Shown one piece after another: positions 8,099-16,074 of a stretch of 64,000 nt of DNA; the stretch's first letter is position 1; every line of letters begins with the position of its first letter. Source of the DNA: Aphanizomenon flos-aquae FACHB-1287 (GTDB taxonomy: Bacteria > Cyanobacteriota > Cyanobacteriia > Cyanobacteriales > Nostocaceae); the NCBI RefSeq assembly GCF_014698755.1, contig NZ_JACJTO010000009.1, forward strand, positions 1-64,000, in the 5' to 3' direction. A model generated the notes under the pieces. The model was not told where the DNA came from and did not search any database. It worked only from the letters and a program-made list of their open reading frames with translations. Made by a program: the position numbers and the translations under genes.

Positions 8099-8779
8099 AT
8101 GAGTGGATCTGATAAGAGTTACGAACTAGAAATACTGAAGATGATAGTCAACAAGCACTTAGACAAAAGCACATTATTTAATAAGGAAAATATTAATGAA
8201 TCTGAGACTAAGCGTGACCAATTTGTGTGGGATACAGCAACAAAAATTTATCAACAAAGTGGACATAAAGTTGAACTGAGTTTAGTACGAGATATAGTTG
8301 ATTCTCGAATTAGGGCTATAAAGAATCAAATTGCCGAAGAAGCCCGTCTTATTGCTGCTGCTGAAGCTGAAAAAGCTCAACAATTTCTTTCCAAAGTGAC
8401 TGATGTACTAGGCAAGTTCGGAGGTGATGAGCGCAAAGCAAAAGTTTTTGTTAGAGTTCGGGAACTAATTAGTGAACAGTTATCTGTAGAAGAGAGAGAA
8501 GTAACTTTAGACAGCCATCTATCGAACCATCTTAATGCAGATGAATTCGATGTAGGGGAGATTATGATGGCATTAGAAGAAGAGTTTGACATCGAGATTC
8601 CTAACGAGGTTGCTGAAAAATCATTGGGCATAAGCATAAATATCTTTTCTGGTGGTTCATGGTCATGGTGGAGTTCATCAAGTTCATCTCCCTCTTCATT
8701 TATCTATCAGGCAGGTGAGCAATGTATAGTCAGAAATTTTGTAGAAGTAATATGTGAAGTATGTGAAGAACTCAAATAA
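8099..8779 (+). CDS. acyl-carrier-protein-like protein lacking the carrier serine
   Basis: The product has 226 residues. Residues 1-100 are charged and helical, ending in an Ala/Glu-rich helix. Residues 113-180 resemble an acyl carrier protein closely (VRELISEQLSVEEREVT, then MALEEEFDIEIPNE), but the usual DSL that takes phosphopantetheine reads D148-E149-F150, so no prosthetic group can be attached there. A Trp/Ser-rich run (SWSWWSSSSSSPSS, residues 187-200) and a Cys-containing helix end the protein. It lies inside the hupL element, downstream of xisC. A scaffold or defence-related role is possible but unsupported. Confidence 0.7.
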   Translation: MSGSDKSYELEILKMIVNKHLDKSTLFNKENINESETKRDQFVWDTATKIYQQSGHKVELSLVRDIVDSRIRAIKNQIAEEARLIAAAEAEKAQQFLSKVTDVLGKFGGDERKAKVFVRVRELISEQLSVEEREVTLDSHLSNHLNADEFDVGEIMMALEEEFDIEIPNEVAEKSLGISINIFSGGSWSWWSSSSSSPSSFIYQAGEQCIVRNFVEVICEVCEELK

Positions 8780-8789
8780 GTGCGATCGC

Positions 8790-8990
8790 TGATCTTGTAG
8801 GGTGCGTTAACGGAGTGTAACGCACCTTATGTATGATTATTTACTGATTCTCCGTGCGTTAGGCTGTCGCTAACACACCCTACTGCTAATCGTCCCAATA
8901 TTCTTAAGTGCGTAAGCGTTGCGCTCCGCAGGAATAACCAATCCTGTAGGGTGCGTTAATGAAATGTAACGCACCTTATTACATTTTCAT
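8790..8990. repeat. GTAGGGTGCGTTA inverted-repeat units
   Basis: Two copies of a unit beginning GTAGGGTGCGTTA and closing with TAACGCACC (about 8797-8829 and 8946-8975) can each form a hairpin; a degenerate unit lies between them. The same unit recurs at 26495-26524. It is a widespread cyanobacterial intergenic repeat. Confidence 0.75.
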
Positions 8991-8999
8991 CTTTGAGAA

Positions 9000-9213
9000 A
9001 AGCGATTACTAGATCGCGCTAGTGCGATAGCGAAGCGCTGCTGCAAGCAGTTCGCTCAAAATCCATTATCTTGTGCTTCCTTAACTGGGATTAACTGCGA
9101 TCTCATCGGTAAGCGATTCCTAGGTCGCGCTAGTGCGATAGCGAAGCGCTGCTGCAAGCAGTTCGCTCAAAATCCATTATCTTGTGCTTCCTTAACTGTG
9201 ATTAACTGCGATC
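9000..9213. repeat. tandem duplication of a 103-bp repeat
   Basis: Positions 9000-9102 and 9111-9213 are near-identical copies (period 111), each containing TAGTGCGATAGCGAAGCGC, a CTGCTGCAAGCAG palindrome and TCCATTATCTTGTGCTTCC. Shorter relatives occur at 10160-10215 and 11005-11070 in the same element, between gene pairs. The unit looks like an expanding intergenic repeat rather than a gene. Confidence 0.85.
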
Positions 9214-9299
9214 ATTAATATTGATAATATTGATTTGGTGCGATTCCTAGGTCGCGCTTCGCTATCGCTCAATATCCAAACAAATAAATCAATAAAAAT

Positions 9300-9851
9300 A
9301 TGCGTGCAAACATTGACACTCAAAAGTTAGAACGTCTGATGCAACTCTTAGGTAGAGAAGCCCAGGGTTCAGGCTGCATCTACTTTACAGGAGGAGCTAG
9401 TGCGCTACTAATTGGATGGCGTAACTCCACAGTTGATGTTGATATTCGTCTAGATCCTGAACCGCCAGGTATTTTTCAGGCTATTGCCAAACTCAAACAA
9501 GAATTAAACATTAATATCGAATTAGCATCTCCCCAGGATTTCTTACCACCTCTTCCAGGATGGCGTGATAGAAGCGTATTCATTGGCAAACGAGGCCAAA
9601 TTTCGTTTTATCACTATGATTTTACTGCCCAAGCTCTTGCTAAACTATCCAGGGGATTTGACCGTGATATTAAAGATATTGAAGCCATGTACAAACAGAA
9701 ATTATTCTCTTTGAATGATTTACGGAATAGTTTTGAAGCAATTACACCGGAAATAATCAGATTTCCCTCTCTAAACCCTGATATCCTTAGAAGTAGAATT
9801 GAAGAATTTATTGAACTTTGTGAAAATAACCTGGAGGAAAATCAATCATGA
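9300..9851 (+). CDS. nucleotidyltransferase-fold protein (DUF6036-like)
   Basis: The product has 183 residues. YFTGGASALLIGWRNSTVDVDIRL carries the GG-(AS)A and DxD pattern of minimal nucleotidyltransferases (Asp at VDVDI are the likely metal ligands). The later HYDFTAQALAKLSRGFDRDIKDIEAM matches the helical half seen in DUF6036 and AbiEii-like proteins, which occur in toxin-antitoxin or abortive-infection modules. Its stop overlaps the next gene by four bases (ATGA), indicating an operon of two. Whether this is the toxin or the antitoxin cannot be read from sequence. Confidence 0.7.
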   Translation: MRANIDTQKLERLMQLLGREAQGSGCIYFTGGASALLIGWRNSTVDVDIRLDPEPPGIFQAIAKLKQELNINIELASPQDFLPPLPGWRDRSVFIGKRGQISFYHYDFTAQALAKLSRGFDRDIKDIEAMYKQKLFSLNDLRNSFEAITPEIIRFPSLNPDILRSRIEEFIELCENNLEENQS

Positions 9852-10153
9852 ATCTTAATGAATTACCTGGTGCAGAAACAATATTACCTGGACTTAATGA
9901 TCTTCACAATGGTGAGTCCAATACAATAGGAGCATTATTAATTGCAATTGCCTCAACACGGTTATCTCAAGCCGGTTTAGATATCCCTAAAGATCACCTA
10001 GCACCAGAACCAGAGTTAACTTTATATGCTAATCTCCAAGATAAACAAGAGGATGCTTACATTTACTATAATGCTTTGCTTAATCAACTAAATAGCTTTT
10101 GCAATGCTCTGGAACTAAGTTATAAATATAAACCGTCTAATTTCACTGTTTAA
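9848..10153 (+). CDS. partner of the nucleotidyltransferase-like gene, unknown
   Basis: The product is a 101-residue protein that is translationally coupled to the preceding gene. The N-terminal ELPGAETILPGLNDL is followed by a helix LLIAIASTRLSQAGLDIP and an acidic C-terminal half. I do not recognise a family. Its small size and tight coupling to a nucleotidyltransferase-like gene suggest a two-gene conflict module within the hupL element. Confidence 0.6.
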   Translation: MNLNELPGAETILPGLNDLHNGESNTIGALLIAIASTRLSQAGLDIPKDHLAPEPELTLYANLQDKQEDAYIYYNALLNQLNSFCNALELSYKYKPSNFTV

Positions 10154-10351
10154 CATCTTTGAGAAAAGCGATTCCTACGGAGTTCGCTATCGCTCAAAAT
10201 CCATTGTCTTGTGCTTCGTTAACTACTATTTATTAATTGCGATAGCGTAAGCGCTGGTCAGTTCGCTAATATTGGGTTAGTGCGTAAGCGTTGCGCTCCG
10301 CAGGAATCGTTTTTTGCTAAACTATAATCAGAGAAACAGCAAAATTAGATT

Positions 10352-10591
10352 ATGAACTTAGATACAATTCAACAAGATATTGCGTCTCTTCCTCCCGATG
10401 CACAACAAATCATAGTGAAACTCGTAGAAGTCCTGAAAAAACGCTACCTTCAGAATCAACAGGAATCCTCAGAAAATTCCTGGCAAGACTGGTCAGACTT
10501 TATCGGTTGCATAGAAGCTGAAACAGACCTCTCTAAAAACTATAAAAACTACTTAGACCGTGAACTTAATCAAAAATATGATCATAGTTGA
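10352..10591 (+). CDS. VapB-type antitoxin (DUF2281-like)
   Basis: The product has 79 residues. It opens with DTIQQDIASLPPDAQQIIVKLVEVLKKRY, the helical start common to cyanobacterial DUF2281-type antitoxins, and ends in an acidic toxin-wrapping tail. It overlaps the PIN toxin start by 14 bp. The pair would neutralise and autoregulate in the usual type II manner (family knowledge). Confidence 0.75.
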   Translation: MNLDTIQQDIASLPPDAQQIIVKLVEVLKKRYLQNQQESSENSWQDWSDFIGCIEAETDLSKNYKNYLDRELNQKYDHS

Positions 10592-11003
10592 TACAGGCTT
10601 TTGGTTAGCTCTTGCCAATAAAAAAGATCCAGTTCATATAGCCGCCAAAAAACGATTTCAAGATTTAGCTAATCAGCAATTTATTACAACCTGGTGTGTC
10701 GTCACGGAAACTTGCTATCTATTACAAAAAAGAGTAGGAGTAGATGCTCCAAAAATCTTTATTAATAAAATTTCTACAGGAAAACTACAAATCTTTGATC
10801 TCAAACAACATCATTGCCAGCGTATTGAAGAACTAATGGAAAAATATAAAGATTTACCGATGGATTTAGCCGATGCTTTTCTCGTTATTCTGGCAGAAAA
10901 ATTAGGTCATGGCCAAATTTTATCAGTTGATTATCGAGACTTCAACACCTATCGTTGGAAAAATACAGAACCGTTCGATAACCTCTTTAATAAATTTTTA
11001 TGA
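10578..11003 (+). CDS. PIN-domain toxin (VapC family)
   Basis: The 141-residue product starts MIIVDTGFWLAL with the first acidic residue of the PIN site; further acidic residues are in VTETCYLL and MDLADAFLVILAE, and the protein ends with HGQILSVDYRDFNTYRW. The fold predicts a ribonuclease toxin. I chose ATG 10578 because the upstream GTG (10560) would lengthen the overlap and the domain begins right after this ATG. It is the last gene of the hupL element, so its loss in heterocysts coincides with loss of its antitoxin gene. Confidence 0.85.
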   Translation: MIIVDTGFWLALANKKDPVHIAAKKRFQDLANQQFITTWCVVTETCYLLQKRVGVDAPKIFINKISTGKLQIFDLKQHHCQRIEELMEKYKDLPMDLADAFLVILAEKLGHGQILSVDYRDFNTYRWKNTEPFDNLFNKFL

Positions 11004-11369
11004 TTTAGTGCGATAGCGAAGCGCGACCTAGGAATCGCTCAATTTCCATTATCTTATGCTTCCTTAACTTAATATTGGGTTAATGCGATAGCGTAAGCGC
11101 TGACTTGTCAGTTCGCTCAATATCCAAATAAATCAATATTTCTATACTCAAGCAAATCTGTAAATATTTTAACTTTTAAATTACCTTTTACGTATTTATA
11201 TTGAGAAAAAGCCGGGTTTATATTTCAACAGAAAGAAAAAATTATACTTGACTACTTGCCTTTAACTTCCTGAACAGCGATTAAGGGAAAAATTAGGTAA
11301 CGTCTGAAAACACCAAATAACTACAATAAATGGACTTATGATATGGCTGGGGTGGATTTATGGCCTCAT
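11004..11369. repeat. right-hand non-coding part of the hupL element
   Basis: It contains repeat copies TAGTGCGATAGCGAAGCGC and TGCGATAGCGTAAGCGCTGA with TCGCTCAATATCC, of the same family as 9000-9213. The remaining 200 bases are AT-rich without a visible gene. The 5' hupL frame runs 24 codons past the core into this DNA. Confidence 0.7.
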
Positions 11370-11442
11370 TTAAGGAAAAACCAGGGAATAATTAAATCTA
11401 TTCTGAAAAATCCTGACTATATCAGCAATTCCCCAATTTATT

Positions 11443-11459
11443 ACCATATAACTGCTGTG
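11443..11459. repeat. right core site of the hupL element
   Basis: On the minus strand the core reads CACAGCAGTTATATGGT, encoding His-Ser-Ser-Tyr-Met plus the start of Val. The left copy differs only in the third base, which keeps the His codon (CAC versus CAT), so the joined protein is the same wherever the crossover falls. Confidence 0.95.
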
Positions 11460-11954
11460 CGGCCATTGTCCACCTAATAAAGCGTAGATTTCTACAGGTT
11501 TTCCAGAAATTGTAATACCGATTTCATAGGATTTACCTGTGAAGGCAGCAAAACGCCGACAAGCTTCATCATAAAAGTGACTGCGGCGATAATTTTTATT
11601 AGTTAAATCAATGGCAAATAAGCCGTAAAAATAGCGAGGAATACTTTGGATTGTTTCGACAATTTGCCCTAAGTTTCTCGCTAAAATTGCATTTCTAGGA
11701 ACTTCTGTTCCCCAAGCTGTATCTAACGCCCAAGAGGCAGAACTAAGGTGAGAACCGCCACAAATTCCACAAATTCTAGGAGTAACAATTAAGCCGGCTT
11801 GAGGGTCTTTTCCGCGTAAAATTATTTCAAAGCCGCGAAAAAGTTCAGCATGAGTCCAGGCGTTTGTGACATATCCATTTTCAATTTCAACGCGTACATC
11901 TAAATCACCCTCGACTCTACCAACGGGTGAAATATCTAAGGTTTGAATTGGCAT
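11443..11954 (-). CDS. hupL: uptake [NiFe]-hydrogenase large subunit, 5' segment (split gene)
   Basis: This segment encodes residues 1-171 of HupL, starting MPIQTLDISPVGRVEGDLDV (the RVEGD motif of large subunits) and carrying the first nickel-binding motif RICGICGGSH (Cys62, Cys65). It runs to HSSYMV at the recombination core. If not excised, the frame continues to a stop at 11370 with about 23 foreign residues, giving a non-functional 194-residue fragment that lacks the second cysteine pair. hupS lies 151 bp upstream on the same strand. Confidence 0.96.
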
Positions 11955-11984
11955 ATTTGTCCTTTGTTAGTTGTTAGTTGTCAA

Positions 11985-12016
11985 TTGTCCGTTGTCCGTT
12001 GTCCGTTGTCCGTTGT
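11985..12016. repeat. heptanucleotide tandem repeat between hupS and hupL
   Basis: TTGTCCG repeats four times (7-bp period), flanked by similar TTGTTAG and TTGTCAA units. Short tandem heptamers are typical of heterocystous cyanobacteria; repeats in the hupS-hupL gap have been noted in related strains and may affect the polycistronic transcript. Confidence 0.85.
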
Positions 12017-12105
12017 TATAAGATTCATAATTGAAGGGTAGAGACAAAAAATAACTGTGAACAGTTACCTCTCTTAACTACTGACCACTGACAAAGGACA
12101 ACTGA

Positions 12106-13068
12106 CTAAACTGTAAAAAAGTCTTCCTCTGCCCATTTTGGGGCTGCGTCTTTAGCTACAACGGTAAGCACTGCGTAATCTTTATGGTTAACTCCGGGGG
12201 GTATTTCTTTGGGTACTCCCATGACGGTTTGAGTTTTAAAAACTGTTCCGGGTTCAAGGTCAAAAAAGGGAAATTCGGGTTCTGTACAGCCTAAACAGGG
12301 CATTCCAGCGCGGGTTTTGGAGGAGACGCGGTTCCAAAGAATACGGTTGCAGGAGGCATGAGTCATAGGACCACGACAACCTAAGTCGTAAAATAGACAA
12401 CCTTTCCGTTGTCCAAATTCGGAGGTTGAAGCTTTGTATGCAAAGTGAATATTGCGGGTACAACCGGTTTCAGCGTAGGTATTAAAGAAGGTTTGGGGAC
12501 GGTGCAGTTCATCAAGAACTATATCATCAATTCGTCCCGTGGCGATCGCTACTAATATCTGCGTTATCCAGTCGGGGTGTGCGGGACAACCGGGAATATT
12601 AATTATTGGTAAACCACCTTGACTGACAAAATCTTTACCTAAAAAACCGCCTTTTTCCCGTTTCAGAAATTGCAGTCCTTTGGAGTCGCTGGGGTTGGGT
12701 GACATTGCGGGAATTCCTCCCCAGGTCGCACAGTCTCCTACTGCGACAATGAATTTAGCGACTTTGGCTAAATCGTTTAACCAATCTTTAGTAGGACGGT
12801 CTGCAAATCGGTTCCATTCTCCTGTACCATTAGGGGCGTTAACTACACTACCTTCAAATACCAAAATATCCAAAGGTGTTTTTCCTAAAATACAGTCCCA
12901 TAAAAGGGTTTGGACGTTATCACCTAATTCTACACCCAAGGAAGGATGCCAGAGTATTTTCATACCAAAATCAGCAATTAAATCACAAGCTGTTGGTTCT
13001 TCGGCATTAAGAAATGACATGGTGTCACCCGAACAAGCACCACCTTGTAACCAAAGTACATTAGTCAT
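12106..13068 (-). CDS. hupS: uptake [NiFe]-hydrogenase small subunit
   Basis: HupS is the iron-sulfur electron-transfer subunit, 320 residues. Cluster ligands are visible as GGACSGD near the N-terminus, GDCATWGG, NIPGCPAHPDW, and the C-terminal series GCTRNIH, GCLFYDLGCRGP, ASCNR, MPCLGCTEPEFPFF. There is no twin-arginine signal peptide, as is usual for cyanobacterial HupS, which acts on the cytoplasmic side of heterocyst membranes. It leads the hupSL operon; assembly depends on the hyp genes at 29-37 kb. Confidence 0.96.
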   Translation of the reverse strand: MTNVLWLQGGACSGDTMSFLNAEEPTACDLIADFGMKILWHPSLGVELGDNVQTLLWDCILGKTPLDILVFEGSVVNAPNGTGEWNRFADRPTKDWLNDLAKVAKFIVAVGDCATWGGIPAMSPNPSDSKGLQFLKREKGGFLGKDFVSQGGLPIINIPGCPAHPDWITQILVAIATGRIDDIVLDELHRPQTFFNTYAETGCTRNIHFAYKASTSEFGQRKGCLFYDLGCRGPMTHASCNRILWNRVSSKTRAGMPCLGCTEPEFPFFDLEPGTVFKTQTVMGVPKEIPPGVNHKDYAVLTVVAKDAAPKWAEEDFFTV

Positions 13069-13300
13069 TAGCTATGTCTTTCTATATATGTTGAAAATGC
13101 ACAATTAAGGAAGTTTTTGAGGGGTATAATTTACCCTTTTCAGAGGATTTACTTGTAGAGAAGACCTATTGATCAATATTCATTATTTTAAACTAAGGTG
13201 TTATTTTAATCAATTAACTTTTTTTAAATAAAACTTAAGAATTAGCCTAATTAGATGTTAGGGTAAACAGAAAATCAGGGTAGCATAATAGAGATCAGTA
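13069..13300 (-). promoter_or_regulatory. hupSL upstream region
   Basis: This gap should hold the hupSL promoter. I find no perfect NtcA site (GTA-N8-TAC). A palindrome GGGTA-TAATT-TACCC lies at about 13123-13137, some 60 bp upstream of hupS. The rest is AT-rich. Confidence 0.45.
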
Positions 13301-13504
13301 TTAATCAATGGTATCTGATAGTATTTCCCCAACTTTTAAAGTTTTTCCTCCTACTGTTACTTCATCATCATCAACTAATTTCCGTCCTCTCCGTGTTTCA
13401 ATTATTCCATTAACTTTCACTTCACCATCAATAATCATCCATTTAGCTTGACCACCGGTGGAGGATATTCCCGAAAACTTCAAAAACTGATCTAATTTAA
13501 TCAT
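13301..13504 (-). CDS. S4-domain RNA-binding protein (YbcJ/YaaA type)
   Basis: The 67-residue product is essentially one S4 domain: IKLDQFLKFSGISSTGGQAK, then IDGEVKVNGIIETRRGRKL and VTVGGKTLKVG. This matches the small stand-alone S4 proteins that bind structured RNA. It stands between narM and the hupSL promoter on the minus strand. The cellular RNA target is unknown. Confidence 0.85.
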   Translation of the reverse strand: MIKLDQFLKFSGISSTGGQAKWMIIDGEVKVNGIIETRRGRKLVDDDEVTVGGKTLKVGEILSDTID

Positions 13505-13523
13505 TTGTTTTTACCAACTACTC

Positions 13524-13561
13524 AAAAAGTATCATCTATAGCAAAAAGTATCATCTATAGC
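13524..13561. repeat. 19-bp direct tandem repeat
   Basis: AAAAAGTATCATCTATAGC occurs twice without a gap, upstream of the S4 protein gene. Confidence 0.9.
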
Positions 13562-13574
13562 AATATATCAGAAT

Positions 13575-14036
13575 TTAGGATTTTGGCAACAATTTAAACT
13601 CTTGTAAAGCCGATAAAAAGTTTTTATTTTCATGACTAGGACGACTTAGTTTAATTAAGGCAAACCGCTGTAAAATGCTTAGGTCTTTCCATGCTTCAAT
13701 TGTGATTATTACACCCATTTCTTGAGCTTTTTCGTGAATACTCTGAGGAATAGTGGTAATATTTACCCATGCTGGATCAGGTTCAATTGGTAATTCAGCT
13801 ACAGGTTTACCAGTCAGTTGTAATACTAACTCTTGAATATAACACCTGTAGTTATCAATTTGCATATCTGTATCGCAAGGTAATGATACTAAATTTTGAC
13901 GTGATTCTTGATTCATTTGATTCCATTCCGCTAATTTTAGCTTAATACCGCAAGTATCTAATTTATAGCGTACTTGCATAGGAATACAACGCCAAGAATC
14001 CACAAAATCCGCTTCAAATTCAAAAAAATCTGCCAT
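13575..14036 (-). CDS. narM: nitrate reductase-associated protein NarM
   Basis: The 153-residue product contains FFEFEADFVDSWRCIPMQVRYKLDTCGIKL and WKDLSILQRFALIKLSRPSH, the pattern of the nitrate reductase-associated (NarM) family, needed in cyanobacteria for active nitrate reductase. It is divergent from mobA, which makes the molybdenum cofactor, a functional link that supports the call. No nitrate reductase structural gene is in the window. Confidence 0.82.
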   Translation of the reverse strand: MADFFEFEADFVDSWRCIPMQVRYKLDTCGIKLKLAEWNQMNQESRQNLVSLPCDTDMQIDNYRCYIQELVLQLTGKPVAELPIEPDPAWVNITTIPQSIHEKAQEMGVIITIEAWKDLSILQRFALIKLSRPSHENKNFLSALQEFKLLPKS

Positions 14037-14137
14037 AAAATTGATGTTATTTATTTATAAAAAGTAGATTTATGTAGTTATTGTAAATCATTTATGAGAA
14101 AATAAAGTTAAATTTTATTAACTAGAATCCAAATATT

Positions 14138-14743
14138 ATGAATATTGATTTCCAGTATCATGTTACTACTATTATTTTAGCTGGTGGTAAAAGCACTCGC
14201 ATGGGTAGAGATAAAGCCTTAATTTCGATTCAAGGTGTACCCATGTTACAATTAATTTGTACTATTGCAGAGGCTTGTACTGATCAAATTTATATTGTTA
14301 CTCCTTGGCCAGAACGTTATCAAGAATTACTCACACCTAAAAGTCAATTTATTCGAGAAGTTCCTTTATCTGGGGAAACTGGAAATGAATCTCGCACCCA
14401 TGGACCCCTTGTAGGTTTTATGCAAGGTTTAGCAGCAGTAGAAACAAATTGGGTACTTTTATTGGCTTGTGATTTACCAAATTTACGACTAGAAATTTTA
14501 CAAAATTGGATTTGTCAATTAGATACAATTCCCGAAAATAAAATAGCAGCTTTGGTACAAAATAATCAAATTTGGCAACCTTTATGTGGTTTTTATCGTC
14601 GTCGTTGTTTACCGGAATTAAGGGAATATATTGAAGGGGGTGGACGTTCTTTTCAACAGTGGTTAATGTCTTATTCTGTGGAAATCTTGGTTTTGGAAGA
14701 TCCGGAAATGCTATTTAATTTTAATAGTCCTGATTCTGTTTAA
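14138..14743 (+). CDS. mobA: molybdenum cofactor guanylyltransferase
   Basis: MobA joins GMP to molybdopterin to make the bis-MGD cofactor used by nitrate reductase. Of 201 residues, TIILAGGKSTRMGRDKALI is the nucleotide-binding LAGGxSxRMGxDK signature; LLLACDLPNL carries the metal-binding CDxP, and QPLCGFYRRRCLP the substrate-binding region. It is divergent from narM across a 101-bp gap that may hold shared nitrogen control. Confidence 0.92.
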   Translation: MNIDFQYHVTTIILAGGKSTRMGRDKALISIQGVPMLQLICTIAEACTDQIYIVTPWPERYQELLTPKSQFIREVPLSGETGNESRTHGPLVGFMQGLAAVETNWVLLLACDLPNLRLEILQNWICQLDTIPENKIAALVQNNQIWQPLCGFYRRRCLPELREYIEGGGRSFQQWLMSYSVEILVLEDPEMLFNFNSPDSV

Positions 14744-15095
14744 ATTTAAACTCTGTAGATATGATGATTTTTTAAACTAACCACTCCAGTCACAGAGGAC
14801 ACGGAGGAAGTCATAACTGATTTAAAATTTCTATGAAGATAAGTAATTTTCCTCTAGGGTTTTTCTAGAGGTTGTTTTATAGTAAATAGTAATTAGTAAT
14901 AAAAATTGACTCAATTATATTTCCGGTAGTAATACCTATTAATTGAAATGATTTTATCTAATTATCTAGAGATAGAATATTTCCAGATTGACAATTAAAA
15001 TTTCTGTAATTTAGCTTGGTTTATGGTGTCACATTTATGGAATCTAGAGGCTGATAATTTAATTCTTTTGTTCAAGTGGTTAGAGTACAGAAATT
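14744..15095 (+). terminator. mobA downstream region with terminator-like hairpin
   Basis: CCTCTAG and CTAGAGG pair around a short loop at about 14851-14870, followed by TTGTTTTAT, a plausible intrinsic terminator for mobA. The remaining bases up to the TPR gene are AT-rich; I see no other gene. Confidence 0.6.
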
Positions 15096-16064
15096 ATGAC
15101 TTCTAGTATTACAGATTCATTTGTAAAAGCTGCTATTGCGGCTATATCTTCCGAGTCAGCAACAACAGCAGAAAAAATCCAAATGCTGATGGAAATTGCT
15201 ACGGGTTTACAAAAAAAGCCGAAAACATCTCAAGATTTACGCCATGCAATTGGGCTATTTGACCGTGCATATCAAATGTGTGGGGAGGAATATGTTTTAC
15301 TGAAAGCACGGGCTAAGGTGGGCAAGGCAGGGGCATTACAGATGATTCCTAATGGGGATTCCCAGATATTGCAAGAAGCGCGGGCAGATTATGAGGAAGC
15401 TTTACCCATTTTACAACAATTGGCAACAGCGGAAGAAGTGGCAGCAGCCCAAATGAATTTGGGTTTGGTTTTACAGTCTTTAGTTCCCGAAAATTTAGCG
15501 CGGATAAGTGAGAGTATTCATTTTTATCATGAGGCTTTGCGGGTGTTTACTTGGGAAAAGTATCCCCAAGAATATGCGATTTTATATAATAATATAGCGA
15601 TCGCTTATCTGTCTATGCCTATGTCATCAGAACGGGAATCTTTATGTCAAGGTTTAGCAATTCAGTCTTTTGAAATCGCTCTCAAACATATTAACATAAT
15701 TGATCATCCTAGAGAATATGCAATGTTGCAAAATAATTTAGGAAATGCTTTACAATATTTAGTAAGTTCCCATCCTATTGAAAATAATTTACGGGCTATT
15801 TTAGCTTATGATGAAGCTTTAAAAGTTCGTAATCTTCAATATACACCGTTAGAATATGCTAATACAATTTCTAACAAAGCTAATGTTCTTTTCAATTTAC
15901 CCGACGACCTCGAAAAACCAGAATTAGGGAATCTAAAAAATCTCTTACAAGCGCGAGAATACTATCAAGAAGCTTGGCAAATATTTACAGAACATCAGCA
16001 ATTGGAACAAGCGGAAATAGTAGGTAAAGCACTAGAAGATTTAACCGTAGAAATTCAAGTATAG
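15096..16064 (+). CDS. TPR-like repeat protein, cyanobacterial
   Basis: The 322-residue product is all alpha-helical. Repeats with the spacing of tetratricopeptides are visible, for example LRHAIGLFDRAYQMC, ILQEARADYEEALPILQQL, ISESIHFYHEALRVF, YAILYNNIAIAYLSM, YAMLQNNLGNALQYL and NLLQAREYYQEAWQIF. It probably serves as a protein-binding scaffold. It runs 10 bp ahead of two small membrane-protein genes, so the three may form an operon. The partner is unknown. Confidence 0.7.
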   Translation: MTSSITDSFVKAAIAAISSESATTAEKIQMLMEIATGLQKKPKTSQDLRHAIGLFDRAYQMCGEEYVLLKARAKVGKAGALQMIPNGDSQILQEARADYEEALPILQQLATAEEVAAAQMNLGLVLQSLVPENLARISESIHFYHEALRVFTWEKYPQEYAILYNNIAIAYLSMPMSSERESLCQGLAIQSFEIALKHINIIDHPREYAMLQNNLGNALQYLVSSHPIENNLRAILAYDEALKVRNLQYTPLEYANTISNKANVLFNLPDDLEKPELGNLKNLLQAREYYQEAWQIFTEHQQLEQAEIVGKALEDLTVEIQV

Positions 16065-16074
16065 GAGAATAATT

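Larger units (their letters stand above)
6285..11442. mobile_element. hupL excision element (5.16 kb)
   Basis: This DNA interrupts hupL between two 17-bp direct repeats 5158 bp apart. It carries a divergent xisC-like recombinase next to the left core, then an acyl-carrier-like gene, a nucleotidyltransferase-like pair and a VapBC-type pair, with several copies of a dispersed repeat between them. Programmed excision in developing heterocysts, known from Anabaena PCC 7120 where the element is about 9.4 kb, would restore hupL and leave a circle. This copy is much shorter, with different cargo. Confidence 0.95.

Noticed and set aside
9000-9213. Possible CRISPR array from repeated 103-bp units
   Set aside because: Only two long units without unique spacers and no cas genes; it is a tandem duplication.
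5201-11954. hupL as a pseudogene disrupted by insertion
   Set aside because: The two halves join in frame at identical 17-bp cores and an XisC-type recombinase lies next to one core, so this is a programmed excision element.
12260-12463. Minus-strand frame within hupS, shifted
   Set aside because: It overlaps the conserved cluster-binding region of hupS in another frame and has no coding character.
13069-13300. NtcA site in front of hupS
   Set aside because: No GTA-N8-TAC spacing was found; GTATAATTTAC has only five bases between the half-sites.
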